From: Pseudoalteromonas sp. Z1A8
Lineage (GTDB): Bacteria; Pseudomonadota; Gammaproteobacteria; Enterobacterales; Alteromonadaceae
Reading direction: 5' to 3'
Assembly (NCBI RefSeq): GCF_011378855.1
Contig: NZ_WTLB01000004.1
Location: forward strand, 1-64,000
Length of the DNA stretch: 64,000 nucleotides
The stretch's first letter is position 1, and each line of letters opens with the position of its first letter. Below the pieces are notes generated by a model. That model did not search any database and was not told the origin of the DNA. It was given only the letters and a program-made list of their open reading frames with translations. Of this stretch, positions 25,969 through 35,294 are shown piece after piece. The position numbers and the translations under genes are program-made.

Positions 25969-26547
25969 ATGCAATTAATTGGTTCTGTACCTTCACCTTA
26001 CGTACGTCGAATTAGAATTTGGGCGCAAGAAAACGACTGCAAGCTAGAACTTGTAAATTTAGACATATTTTCAGATCAAGACCGCCCCACTATGGCCAGT
26101 AAAAACCCAGCCCGAAAAATCCCGATTTTGGTAGATGGCGACTTAACACTTAGTGACTCTAATTCCATATTACGCTATTTACTTGAAAAAACAGGTCAGC
26201 CAAAACTGACTTGGCCTCAAGAGCACTTACTTACGACTATAAATGCCTGTAACGATTCGCTAGTAGAGATGGTGTTATGTAAACGCTCTGGGTTTGACAC
26301 CAAAAGCGACAAATTATTTTTTAACCTGCAAAACGAACGTATTGAACAAACATTAAGCTTTTTAAATACCCATTTAAGCGATGAAGAATTTAAAAGCTGT
26401 GAATACCTCAACATCAGTTTATACTGCCTGCTTGATTGGATTTGCTTTCGTGAATTAGCTGACTTTAGTCAGTATTCAGAGCTTGTTGCTTTTCATAAGC
26501 AATATGGTGAGCGTCAAGCAGCAATAGACACTAATCCTCGTCACTAA
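25969..26547 (+). CDS. Glutathione S-transferase-like protein
   Basis: This 192-residue protein has an N-terminal thioredoxin-like GST domain (residues 1-75: SVPSPYVRRIRIWAQ, the cis-proline loop RKIPILVDG, and the SNSILRYL helix) and an all-helical C-terminal half. The active-site position has Ser-Pro-Tyr rather than Cys. The ATG at 25969 follows GGAG; the ATG eight codons earlier lies inside the ppiC terminator and is rejected. The substrate is unknown. It may be cotranscribed with the DUF2750 gene 17 bp downstream. Confidence 0.88.
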   Translation: MQLIGSVPSPYVRRIRIWAQENDCKLELVNLDIFSDQDRPTMASKNPARKIPILVDGDLTLSDSNSILRYLLEKTGQPKLTWPQEHLLTTINACNDSLVEMVLCKRSGFDTKSDKLFFNLQNERIEQTLSFLNTHLSDEEFKSCEYLNISLYCLLDWICFRELADFSQYSELVAFHKQYGERQAAIDTNPRH

Positions 26548-26564
26548 TTTAAAAGGGTAAACAC

Positions 26565-26915
26565 ATGAGCGATATCGAAATTGAATCACAACTAGTTAGC
26601 TTCGTAGAAAAAGTACGTGTTAGCGAAGTAATTTGGGCACTTGGTGCAGAAGATAATGGCTTTGTAGTGTGCGATTCTAACCAATTTGACGAAACTGACG
26701 TGTTACTGCTGTGGGAAAGTGAAGCAGCAGCTAAAGCACAGTGTAAAGAAGAGTGGAAAGATTACAGCCCAGTAGAAATAAACCTAGATGAATTTTTAGA
26801 TGCATGGGTTGAAGATTTAAACGAAGATAACGCACTTGTTGGCATCAATTGGAATGACGACCAAGTATGTGCAGAGATTGAACCTACAGGTTTAGCTCGC
26901 GCATTAAGTGAATAA
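26565..26915 (+). CDS. DUF2750-family protein
   Basis: This 116-residue acidic protein has the DUF2750 pattern: WALGAEDNGFVVCDS, a LLLWESEAAAKAQC segment and the VEINLDEFLDAWVEDL helix, ending with an NWNDD.VCAEIEP strand. Function is unknown. It follows the GST-like gene closely. Inverted arms ACCCGACTAGCA / TGCTAGTTGGGT at 26949-26977 lie downstream without a T run. Confidence 0.85.
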   Translation: MSDIEIESQLVSFVEKVRVSEVIWALGAEDNGFVVCDSNQFDETDVLLLWESEAAAKAQCKEEWKDYSPVEINLDEFLDAWVEDLNEDNALVGINWNDDQVCAEIEPTGLARALSE

Positions 26916-27014
26916 TACTTTATACGCTTTACTCTAAAAGCGGATAAAACCCGACTAGCATCTACTGCTAGTTGGGTATAAAATAAAACACATCATTATT
27001 TTCAAGGTATTACG

Positions 27015-27695
27015 TTGAAAACCCATCTTGGTCGCCGGCCCTTTTCAGCCATGGAACTGCATACTCTTTATAATGGATATATATACGGTGATTTTAAAGT
27101 TGCACGAGAGCAACCAAAACACTGGCATTTTTGGCTTCCGTTAATTGCTTATTACAGTGGTGCTTATAGCGATGAGGTTGGTTACTTAACGCTTGATGAT
27201 CTGTCTTTTGAAAAAAATGTATTATGTTTTAATTTTCATACCCACGGTAAAATAAAACCTCGTTTAGTCCCTGTACATCAGGCACTTATAAATGCTGGAT
27301 TTAATGAATATATAGCGTTTATAAAATCAAAAAATCAATACAGATTAATGTTCGACTTACCTGCTAAAACTGGCAGATACAGTGAAAAAGTCCGTATTTG
27401 GTTTTCAGGGGAAGGTGAGCGAGCCGGTTATCTGCAAAAATGTGATATACCAAACGTTGATCAACTTGGTATGAAAACAGCAATAAGCAGTCTTCGTCTT
27501 AACTTTGAGCAACAAGTTCGTATATACGCCATACAAGCCAACTCTAAAGACGCATTTAATTACTTGATGGGTTTTAACGAGTATCCACACGATGTATTTA
27601 ACGATACCCACTTATTAAATACCGTTGTCCAACAAATACGTATTATTAACTCACACTTGCATTGGCAACGCTTTATAGCACGCGAAAGCCACTGA
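27015..27695 (+). CDS. Degenerate tyrosine recombinase-like protein, catalytic residues lost
   Basis: This 226-residue protein resembles the catalytic half of phage-type tyrosine integrases: FWLPLIAYYSGAYSDEVGYL (39-58) corresponds to the usual WLPLLAL-TGAR-NEI block, LVPVHQALINAGFNEYI (84-100) to VPVHPxLxxLGFxxYV, and GRYSEKVRIWF (120-130) to the segment before the His-x-x-Arg box. The first catalytic Arg (GAR) is Tyr51, no HxxR box is visible at 150-165, and no terminal nucleophilic Tyr context is recognisable. It should not recombine DNA. It starts with TTG after AAGGTA. It may be a domesticated DNA-binding protein or an inactive remnant with an open frame. Confidence 0.65.
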   Translation: MKTHLGRRPFSAMELHTLYNGYIYGDFKVAREQPKHWHFWLPLIAYYSGAYSDEVGYLTLDDLSFEKNVLCFNFHTHGKIKPRLVPVHQALINAGFNEYIAFIKSKNQYRLMFDLPAKTGRYSEKVRIWFSGEGERAGYLQKCDIPNVDQLGMKTAISSLRLNFEQQVRIYAIQANSKDAFNYLMGFNEYPHDVFNDTHLLNTVVQQIRIINSHLHWQRFIARESH

Positions 27696-27843
27696 CAAAC
27701 TTTGTTACTATTTCCCCTTAAAGTCACCGTTATAATCAATTACTCTATTTAAAAAAACTGTTAGGATATCTAACCCCCTAATTATATGAGCATAAAAAAG
27801 CCTATTTAGGGTCGTTTCTAACAACAACAATCTAGGGATCACT

Positions 27844-30417
27844 ATGTTTCTTAAAAGCCTCTTAACAGTGAGCGTTGCTTTGGCAATGGGTGCTGCAAAC
27901 GCTAACGAATTCGTTATTGAAAAACTCGCAAAACCAAGTTCACAAAAGGTGTCGTTAACACTCGACCCTAGCCAAGATACATTTACAGGGATGACAGAGA
28001 TTTCCCTAGAAGTACTAAAACCAACAAAATACATTGAGTTAAATGGCGTAGCTTACGCTGTTAAAATGGCGCAACTGCTTGGTGAAGAAAACTGTGATTT
28101 AAACAACGAAATGCTTAAAACGGGCAAAGTTAAATTTAGTTGTGATGAGCAAATTCAACCGGGTAAATACACACTTAAAGTTGATTTTTCAGCGCCGTAT
28201 AACCGTCAAAGCGTTGGTTTATACAAAACATTAGACCAAGGCACTCCTTACTTATTTACTCAATTTGAAATGAGTGATGCACGCCGTGCATTTCCTGTTT
28301 TTGACGAGCCAAGTTACAAAATTCCATTTCAGTTAACGATTACTGCGCCTACATCACAAAAAGTATATTCAAATACGCCAGAGTTAAAAACAACAGTTAA
28401 TGGCGATATGACCACACACTTTTTTGATAAAACACCGCCAATCCCTTCATACCTAGTAGCGATGGCTGTTGGCCCGTTTGAAGAATTAGAAATTAAAGGC
28501 ATGCCAATTCCTGGTCGTGTAATTACCCCTCAAGGTAAAATTCACTTAGCCCAATACGCAAAAGAAAACATTCCAAAAGTACTGGGCGCACTTGAAGCGT
28601 ATTTTGGTATTCCTTACGTTTACAAAAAATTAGACTCAGTAGCAGTGCCAGAGTTTCCATTCGGCGCAATGGAAAATTCAGGCTTAGTAACCTACAGAGA
28701 AGATATTTTATTAGTTGATTTAGCTGCCGCTACACGCAGTAAAAAACAGCGTAATGTATCTATTATTGCCCACGAACTGGCTCACCAATGGTACGGTAAC
28801 TTAGTAACCATGAAATGGTGGAACGACTTATGGTTAAACGAAGCGTTTGCTAGCTGGATGGCTGCAAAAATCACTAAGCAGCTTAACCCTGAGTTTGAAT
28901 CGCACTTAGACTTACCACAAAACAACGTAATGGCACTTGATGCACGTTTAAGCACCAAGCCTATTCGTAAGCCAATTAAAACCGAAGCCGACATTATGGA
29001 CGGTTTAGGTCTTGCTTACAGTAAAGGTAGCTCAGTACTAGCTATGGTCGAAAATTGGATTGGCGAAGACGCTTTCCAAAAAGGTATTCAAAGCTACTTA
29101 AAAGAGTTTTCGTATAAAAATGCTGAAGCGGCAGATTTATGGGAAGCACTTGGCAAAGCATCAAACAAAGATGTTGCGAGTGTTTTAAAATCGTTTATTG
29201 AACAGTCTTCTTTCCCGCTAGTTAAAGTAGCCCAACAAGGTAGTAAAGTAACAATTTCACAAAGCCGTTTTGTAAATGCAGGCGTTGATGCGCCAGAGCA
29301 GTTATGGAATGTACCGGTTGCAATTAAATATGGTGCTGGCGATAAAGTAAAAACAGCAAACGTATTGCTTAATAAACAAAGCCAAACGCTAGACTTAGAC
29401 TTTGAACCAGAATGGATTTATCCTGACCAAGGTGCACTAGGCTACTATCGCTGGGTAATGGATGATGCACAATTTAGCGCGCTTGTTAAAAAGGCGCCTA
29501 GCGTACTGAGTGACCGTGAACGCTTAGCGTTATTATCGGCTACTGATGCACTACTTGATGCAGGTGTTATATCTGCGGCTAAATTAATGCAAACACTTGA
29601 AGTGTTCGTAAGCGATAGCCACCCTCGCGTAGCAAATACCGCACTTGGTTACTTAGTATCGCAACAACGTACTTTTAAAGACGATAGCAATAAAGATTTA
29701 TGGCCTGAATTTATTCGTAATGCGGTAACGCCTGCGGCTAAAAAATATGGACTAGAAGCTAAAGCGGGAGAAGACGGAGCTATTGCACAACTTCGTGCGG
29801 CCGTTGTGTCACGCTTAGGTTTTGATGGTGAAGATCAAAACGTAATCAAAAAAGCGAAAGAACAAACACAAGCTTATTTAAATGATCCACAAAAAGTAGA
29901 CCCTTACTTAGCAGGAACATACTTAACACTTGCCGCTTATCATGGTGATAAAGCACTGCTTGATCAATTCATGACTACGTTTAAAACGACTAAAGATCCA
30001 CAAGTACGCACTAACATGCTTGCTGCAATGGGCTTTTTTGGTAAGCCTGAGTTACAAAAAGCCGTACTCGCTTATAGCTTAACGGATGAAGTAACGGCCT
30101 CTGATATGCGCACTATTTTATCTGGTCAAAGTTACACCGACGAGCGCCAAGCGTTATTTATTGATTGGGTTTACAGTAACTACGATAAAGTAACCGCAAG
30201 CTTACCGCCGTTCTTTATTCCTAACTTACCGTACTTTACAACTGCAAGCTGTAATGCAGAAAGCCTAGCTAAAACAAAAGACTTTTTTAACGAAAAAGTA
30301 GCTGATGTAGCCGGTTATGCTCGTACATTAAGTAAGCTTGAAGAAAGTACTAATGATTGTATCGCGCTTAAAACACGTGAACTAGAATCGGTTAATAGCT
30401 TCTTAAAAAGTAAGTAA
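27844..30417 (+). CDS. Exported M1-family zinc aminopeptidase
   Basis: This 857-residue protein has a signal peptide (MFLKSLLTVSVALAMGAANA). The M1 catalytic domain has the GAMEN substrate motif near residue 275, the zinc site HELAHQW near 311, and the second glutamate in NEAFASWM near 333. A long helical C-terminal domain follows, typical of ERAP/PepN-like enzymes. It removes N-terminal residues from peptides, here probably in the periplasm, unlike cytoplasmic E. coli PepN. It is a single gene ending at a strong terminator. Confidence 0.95.
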   Translation: MFLKSLLTVSVALAMGAANANEFVIEKLAKPSSQKVSLTLDPSQDTFTGMTEISLEVLKPTKYIELNGVAYAVKMAQLLGEENCDLNNEMLKTGKVKFSCDEQIQPGKYTLKVDFSAPYNRQSVGLYKTLDQGTPYLFTQFEMSDARRAFPVFDEPSYKIPFQLTITAPTSQKVYSNTPELKTTVNGDMTTHFFDKTPPIPSYLVAMAVGPFEELEIKGMPIPGRVITPQGKIHLAQYAKENIPKVLGALEAYFGIPYVYKKLDSVAVPEFPFGAMENSGLVTYREDILLVDLAAATRSKKQRNVSIIAHELAHQWYGNLVTMKWWNDLWLNEAFASWMAAKITKQLNPEFESHLDLPQNNVMALDARLSTKPIRKPIKTEADIMDGLGLAYSKGSSVLAMVENWIGEDAFQKGIQSYLKEFSYKNAEAADLWEALGKASNKDVASVLKSFIEQSSFPLVKVAQQGSKVTISQSRFVNAGVDAPEQLWNVPVAIKYGAGDKVKTANVLLNKQSQTLDLDFEPEWIYPDQGALGYYRWVMDDAQFSALVKKAPSVLSDRERLALLSATDALLDAGVISAAKLMQTLEVFVSDSHPRVANTALGYLVSQQRTFKDDSNKDLWPEFIRNAVTPAAKKYGLEAKAGEDGAIAQLRAAVVSRLGFDGEDQNVIKKAKEQTQAYLNDPQKVDPYLAGTYLTLAAYHGDKALLDQFMTTFKTTKDPQVRTNMLAAMGFFGKPELQKAVLAYSLTDEVTASDMRTILSGQSYTDERQALFIDWVYSNYDKVTASLPPFFIPNLPYFTTASCNAESLAKTKDFFNEKVADVAGYARTLSKLEESTNDCIALKTRELESVNSFLKSK

Positions 30418-30446
30418 CCCTTAGGTTTATTAAGCTATAAAAATAC

Positions 30447-30479
30447 AAAAGCCGCTGAATATAAATTCAGCGGCTTTTT
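30447..30479. terminator. Bidirectional terminator between convergent genes
   Basis: AAAAGCCGCTGAAT pairs with ATTCAGCGGCTTTT around a 4-base loop, with A and T runs on the two sides. It separates the convergent aminopeptidase gene and the gene at 30498. Confidence 0.93.
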
Positions 30480-30497
30480 ACGTTTTGCTTTACTTTA

Positions 30498-30863
30498 TTA
30501 GTTACCAATAATCATTGTAAGTTTGGCTATAAAGTCTTTTGCAGCTTGCTCAGAATTTATTTTAAATGCCACACCATAGTGAATAGGTTGGGCGCTTTTA
30601 AAAATGCGCGTAGGAAAGCGTGTCATCTCGCTGCTATGAAAGTACCCTTGAGCACGAGTTACGCCATCAATATCACTAAAATCATCACTAAACACTTCAA
30701 ATGCCGGGCGAATAACTATTTTACCCTTGCCGCTTTCGCTATGGGTATAAAATGCTTCTTTAGAGTTTACTAACATGTACTCTGCAATGTTTTTAATTTT
30801 AAAATTACTTCTACATTGTAATTTAATAAGCTGCTCTGTCAGCTCGTCTGCACTATAAGCCAC
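30498..30863 (-). CDS. Conserved-looking protein of unknown function
   Basis: This 121-residue soluble protein has no signal peptide or membrane segment. It mixes predicted helices at both ends with a strand-rich centre (KGKIVIRPAFEVF, then TRAQGYFHSSEMTRFPTRI). I recognise no domain. Its reading frame, convergent terminator and own promoter spacing support a real gene. It is transcribed alone, next to an exported beta-propeller gene on the same strand. Confidence 0.75.
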   Translation of the reverse strand: MAYSADELTEQLIKLQCRSNFKIKNIAEYMLVNSKEAFYTHSESGKGKIVIRPAFEVFSDDFSDIDGVTRAQGYFHSSEMTRFPTRIFKSAQPIHYGVAFKINSEQAAKDFIAKLTMIIGN

Positions 30864-30939
30864 GTGTAATCCCTATTAGTTAAATTTACGCATTAGATTA
30901 ACGTATACACACAATAAAATCTGAATTTATTTGTCTGCT

Positions 30940-31815
30940 TTAGTTCTTTATATCACATACAAAAGCGAGCTTTTCATTGTTGTAGCTCATTCTTGTTATA
31001 TTTGTTTCGCAGTAGGTGCTTAAATCAAGCCATTGCGATACTTCATCACTTCTATCAAGTTTACGCTGATAAACGCGGTTTTTAATAGCATAAGCGATAG
31101 TTGCATCATCTTTCAAAATAAAATCTTGAACTTGAACCGGTAATCTTAGTAAGTCTTCAACTTGTTTATTTTGTGGATTAAAACTCGCTAAAATGTGTTG
31201 ATCGTTTTTAGTGTAACTAAATAAAAATGTTGCTGTTGAGCTATTATAAATAAGCGTACGGCCAATATTACTTGCGACCACTTGCCCTTTAGCAGCTTCT
31301 ACAGAAGTATATTGTAGGGTATGTGGCTGGCCTAAAATAAACATTACTAAATCATTTTGAACACCCCATGCATGGTACCCAACAGGTTCAATCCAATCAA
31401 AAATACGGCTTGGCGCATCTTCACTGTTAAGTGGGTATTGCCACAATTTTTGCTTGCCGTCCGCTTCAACCACAATAGCTGATAGTGCATCACCACTTGG
31501 CATAACCGTTGGTGAATATTCGCTTACAGGAGAATTACTTATATTGGTAACTTGCTTTGATGTTAAGTCATAATAAGCAATATCGGTTTGGCTTTGCCCA
31601 TCAGTAATCATTTCATGAGTAAAGTATAAACCTGTACTTGTTAAGTGCGGTTGGTTGTTATAACTGTTTTTATCACTCACTATACTAACTTGTACCCCAT
31701 AAGGCGTATTTAAATCAGCAAGTAATACTTGGCTTTTTGGCATGCTAGCCTGCGCCATAATTGGGCTAAGCGCTGCTATAGAAAATAATCCAAGTAATGG
31801 TTTAAAAAGTTTCAT
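30940..31815 (-). CDS. Exported TolB/WD40-like beta-propeller protein
   Basis: This 291-residue protein has a signal peptide (MKLFKPLLGLFSIAALSPIM, cleavage near AQA). The rest contains repeated short strands of TolB/PD40 type, for example YNNQPHLTSTGLYFT, SEYSPTVMPSGDAL and DDATIAYAIKNRVY. The ATG at 31815 is preferred over the start at 31842 because the signal peptide begins there and GAGAG precedes it. It probably mediates periplasmic protein interaction; no enzyme motif is seen. Confidence 0.8.
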   Translation of the reverse strand: MKLFKPLLGLFSIAALSPIMAQASMPKSQVLLADLNTPYGVQVSIVSDKNSYNNQPHLTSTGLYFTHEMITDGQSQTDIAYYDLTSKQVTNISNSPVSEYSPTVMPSGDALSAIVVEADGKQKLWQYPLNSEDAPSRIFDWIEPVGYHAWGVQNDLVMFILGQPHTLQYTSVEAAKGQVVASNIGRTLIYNSSTATFLFSYTKNDQHILASFNPQNKQVEDLLRLPVQVQDFILKDDATIAYAIKNRVYQRKLDRSDEVSQWLDLSTYCETNITRMSYNNEKLAFVCDIKN

Positions 31816-31972
31816 GCTTTCTCTCGTTTTAATTTTAAGCACCTCATGATAACGTTATTTGCTGATGGCGTCACTTGAGCTAAATCAGTCAACTCTTAAG
31901 ATACCCAAACGACTTAAAATAATGTTAAGTTTAGTCTGGTTATAAAATCGGGTCCTAAAAAAGAGAATTAAC

Positions 31973-32872
31973 ATGTCAGCTAAAAATCCTATTATTGCAA
32001 TTACGGGTTCGTCTGGTGCAGGTACAACAACGACAACGAATGCAATTAAACATATTTTCCGTAGCCTTAATATTCAAGCGGCTTTCGTCGAAGGAGATAG
32101 CTTTCATCGTTACACTCGCCCCGAAATGGATAAAAAAGTACGAGAAGCACAACAAGAAAGTAAACACATTAGTTACTTTGGCCGAGAAGCCAATGACTTT
32201 GGTGCATTAAAAGCATTGTTTGAAAACTATAGTGAAACAGGCCAAGGTAAGTTACGCCGATACTTACACACCTTTGATGAAGCCGTACCTTACAATCAAT
32301 TACCTGGCACCTTTACCCCTTGGCAAGATCTTGATCACAATACCGATATTTTGTTTTATGAAGGGCTGCATGGTGGCGTAGTTGATCAAGATGTGGACGT
32401 GGCAAAGCATGTTGATTTATTAATAGGAATGGTGCCTATTATTAATCTGGAGTGGATACAAAAACTAATACGTGACACCTCAGAGCGCGGACATTCTCGC
32501 GAAGCCGTTATGGGCTCTATTGTTCGCAGTATGGATGATTATATAAATCATATTACCCCGCAGTTTTCTCGCACCCATATTAATTTTCAACGCGTGCCGA
32601 CTGTTGATACATCAAATCCGTTTAGCGCAAAAGACATTCCATCGCTTGATGAAAGCTTTGTTGTTATCCGCTTTAGGGGAATTGAAGATGTTGATTTTCC
32701 TTATTATTTGCGCATGATTGAAGGCAGTTTCATGTCACGTATTAATACGCTTGTTGTACCCGGCGGTAAAATGGGTTTAGCTATGGAGCTTGTACTCACT
32801 CCACTAATTAAAGATATTATTTTAAAAAAGCGTGCACTTGAAAACTTAGCCCCGCTTGATTTGCCTATTTAA
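31973..32872 (+). CDS. prkB: Phosphoribulokinase-like P-loop kinase (PrkB type)
   Basis: This 299-residue protein has the Walker A loop GSSGAGTTTTT at residues 12-22, VEGDSFHRY, FYEGLHGG and a conserved MDDYINHI segment, matching the PrkB branch of phosphoribulokinases found in many gammaproteobacteria that lack the Calvin cycle. No RuBisCO gene is present here and the true substrate is unknown. It is transcribed alone with its own leader. Confidence 0.92.
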   Translation: MSAKNPIIAITGSSGAGTTTTTNAIKHIFRSLNIQAAFVEGDSFHRYTRPEMDKKVREAQQESKHISYFGREANDFGALKALFENYSETGQGKLRRYLHTFDEAVPYNQLPGTFTPWQDLDHNTDILFYEGLHGGVVDQDVDVAKHVDLLIGMVPIINLEWIQKLIRDTSERGHSREAVMGSIVRSMDDYINHITPQFSRTHINFQRVPTVDTSNPFSAKDIPSLDESFVVIRFRGIEDVDFPYYLRMIEGSFMSRINTLVVPGGKMGLAMELVLTPLIKDIILKKRALENLAPLDLPI

Positions 32873-32950
32873 TATTAAGTTAGTCGTATTGCTCTTTTTT
32901 GTTAAAGCTAACTCACGTACACTGCTGATTTTGCTCAAGGTGAGATCAGC

Positions 32951-33496
32951 ATGCCACAACAATTAAAAATTATTGTCGGTTCTAAAAATCCTGTAAAAAT
33001 AAATGCAGCTAAGCATATTTTTACCATGTATTTTCCAGATCATATTATTGATTGTGAGGGTGTTAACGCCCCTTCTAATGTTCCTGATCAACCTATTGGT
33101 GAAGACGAAACCCGAACTGGCGCTCAAAATCGAGTGAATTACTGTAAAACTCACCATCAGGCTGACTATTATGTAGCCATGGAGGGCGGTGCAGAGCAAT
33201 TTAGCTATGGGCCTGCAACATTTGCTTATGTTGTTATTGATAACGCCTTAAATCAAGTTGTAGGACGCAGCAGCAATCTTCCCCTCCCCCAAGTTCTCTA
33301 TAACGCATTACTCAAAGGAGAAGAGCTTGGTGATGTAATGGATAAAGCATTTAATACCATCAACGTTAAGCAAAAAGGGGGCGCTATTGGTCTACTTACA
33401 AACAATCATGCCACGCGCGAAAGCACTTACACACAAGCACTTACTTTAGCAATGTCACCTTTTCTACACGCAGAGCTTTACAGCCAAACAAATTAA
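32951..33496 (+). CDS. yjjX: Inosine/xanthosine triphosphatase
   Basis: YjjX hydrolyses non-canonical ITP/XTP to prevent incorporation into nucleic acids. The 181-residue protein starts with IIVGSKNPVKINA and contains GEDETRTGAQNRV and the YVAMEGG substrate loop, as in E. coli YjjX. It is followed 13 bp later by yjjG, also a nucleotide-sanitation enzyme, so the pair is probably an operon. Confidence 0.95.
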   Translation: MPQQLKIIVGSKNPVKINAAKHIFTMYFPDHIIDCEGVNAPSNVPDQPIGEDETRTGAQNRVNYCKTHHQADYYVAMEGGAEQFSYGPATFAYVVIDNALNQVVGRSSNLPLPQVLYNALLKGEELGDVMDKAFNTINVKQKGGAIGLLTNNHATRESTYTQALTLAMSPFLHAELYSQTN

Positions 33497-33509
33497 TTTA
33501 GGAAGTTTA

Positions 33510-34184
33510 ATGAAATACAATTATGTATTGTTTGATGCAGACGAGACCTTATTTAGGTTTGATATTTTAGCGGGCATGACTCGCATGTTTAAAGCTTATG
33601 GTGTCAATTTTAGCCAAGACGATTATATTCATTATCAAAAAACCAATAAGCAGCTGTGGGTGGATTATCAAAACGGTTCTATAACTGCTGATTATTTACA
33701 AGTAACACGCTTTAATGAGTGGGCTTCAAAACTTAATGTGCCAGCAAAAGAGCTAAACGATGCTTTTTTAGATTCTATGGCGCAAATTTGCGAGCCATTA
33801 CCTGGTGCTATTGAGCTTTTAAATAAACTTAAGCCAAATGCTAGATTAGGTATTATTACTAACGGATTTGCCCGCTTACAAACCGTACGCCTTGAGCATA
33901 CTGGCTTAAAAGATATGTTTGAATGGTTAGTTATATCTGAACTTGTAGGTATAGCAAAACCGAATAAAGCGATTTTCGAGCACACATTTGAGCTAATGGG
34001 TAACCCAGATAAAAGCGAGATACTTATGGTGGGTGATACTGCTGCAAGTGACATACTTGGCGGCAACAATGCAGGTATTGATACTTGCTGGTTACAGCAC
34101 CCTGGTGAGCAATTAGCCGACGGAATAAAGCCAACCTATACCGTAGCTAGTTTAAATCAGTTACAAGCTCTTTTGGAGCTATAA
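33510..34184 (+). CDS. yjjG: HAD-family pyrimidine 5'-nucleotidase
   Basis: YjjG dephosphorylates dUMP, dTMP and non-canonical pyrimidine nucleotides. The 224-residue HAD protein has the nucleophile motif DADETLF (residues 8-14), IITNGFARLQ (motif II), KPNKAIFEH (motif III lysine) and MVGDTAASDILGG (motif IV). An AGGAAG ribosome-binding site precedes the ATG. It ends at a terminator shared with convergent lpxC. Confidence 0.94.
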   Translation: MKYNYVLFDADETLFRFDILAGMTRMFKAYGVNFSQDDYIHYQKTNKQLWVDYQNGSITADYLQVTRFNEWASKLNVPAKELNDAFLDSMAQICEPLPGAIELLNKLKPNARLGIITNGFARLQTVRLEHTGLKDMFEWLVISELVGIAKPNKAIFEHTFELMGNPDKSEILMVGDTAASDILGGNNAGIDTCWLQHPGEQLADGIKPTYTVASLNQLQALLEL

Positions 34185-34212
34185 TAAAGTATAGAGCTAT
34201 TAAATTTCACAC

Positions 34213-34243
34213 AAAAAAATGACGCTAATTAGCGTCATTTTTT
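34213..34243. terminator. Bidirectional terminator between yjjG and lpxC
   Basis: A7-TGACGCTAA pairs with TTAGCGTCA-T6 as a nearly loopless palindrome. It lies between two convergent genes and marks the downstream end of the dcw transcription unit. Confidence 0.95.
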
Positions 34244-34276
34244 ATAACTGTTTTTCGAGCTGCTCTTTTACTGCTT

Positions 34277-35188
34277 TTAGGCTGGAGCTAACTCAAGACC
34301 GGGTGCAGGCATCGTCACAGGCGTTTCAAATGTTGCCCACTCCCATGCTGACTCTGTAGCCATAATTTTACGAAGTAATTTATTATTTAAATCATGACCC
34401 GATTTAAATGCAGTTACTTTACCTAAAAGGTTATGGCCTGTCATAAACATGTCACCAACACAGTCTAATATCTTGTGCTTAACAAACTCGTCGCTATAAC
34501 GTAAACCGTTAGGATTTAACACTTTGAACTCATCAAGTACCACAGCACTATCCATGCTACCACCTAGCGCTAAGTTGTTTGCATGCATGTATTCAATATC
34601 TTTCATAAATCCAAAAGTACGCGCACGGCTAATTTCTTCAATAAAGCTTTGCGTTGTTATATCCAACCCAATACGTTGGCGACTTTCATTGATAGCTGGG
34701 TGGTTAAATGCAATCTCAAAGTCGATATGAAAACCATCATATGGTTCAACTTCAGCCCACTTATCACCTTCTTCAATGCGTACTTTTTCTTTAATACGGA
34801 TAAAGCGTTTAGCAACGTTTTGCTCTTCAATTCCGCCTTTTTGTAACAAATATATGAATGGTAATGCACTACCATCCATAATCGGCACTTCTGAGCTATC
34901 TAATTCTACAATTAGATTATCAATGCCCATTGCAGCAACAGCTGCAATAAGATGCTCAGTAGTCGATAAGCGAACACCATCTTTGTTAATTAAACAGGTA
35001 CACAACTGCGTATCACCAACGGCTTCAGGTGTTGTTTCAAAATCAACAACCGGATCAAGGTCGACACGACGAAATACAATCCCAGTATTTGCGCTCGCAG
35101 GTCGGAGAGTTATTGTGACCTTCTCACCTTTATGAAGTCCAATTCCTATGGCTTTGACTACTTCTGCAATCGTACGCTGTTTAATCAT
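34277..35188 (-). CDS. lpxC: UDP-3-O-acyl-N-acetylglucosamine deacetylase
   Basis: LpxC catalyses the committed step of lipid A synthesis, a zinc-dependent deacetylation. The 303-residue protein starts [21 protein letters not shown] as in the family; the reading frame extends 29 codons upstream, but that part is not family-like. The zinc ligands are in TTEHLIAA and in [10 protein letters not shown], and the catalytic histidine is in KSGHDLNN. It is the last gene of the dcw cluster, 106 bp after ftsZ. Confidence 0.97.
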   Translation of the reverse strand: MIKQRTIAEVVKAIGIGLHKGEKVTITLRPASANTGIVFRRVDLDPVVDFETTPEAVGDTQLCTCLINKDGVRLSTTEHLIAAVAAMGIDNLIVELDSSEVPIMDGSALPFIYLLQKGGIEEQNVAKRFIRIKEKVRIEEGDKWAEVEPYDGFHIDFEIAFNHPAINESRQRIGLDITTQSFIEEISRARTFGFMKDIEYMHANNLALGGSMDSAVVLDEFKVLNPNGLRYSDEFVKHKILDCVGDMFMTGHNLLGKVTAFKSGHDLNNKLLRKIMATESAWEWATFETPVTMPAPGLELAPA

Positions 35189-35294
35189 AGGTATGCTCAC
35201 TTTTAAATCAGTTACAGTTATATGGCGGAGTTTAACATAAATCCTTTTGCCTTTCAATATTCGTACATATTTCAAACAAAAGTATTATTAAATG

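Noticed and set aside
35189-35275. 29-residue N-terminal extension of LpxC
   Set aside because: LpxC proteins begin at the MIKQRT-type start, and the extension has no family similarity.
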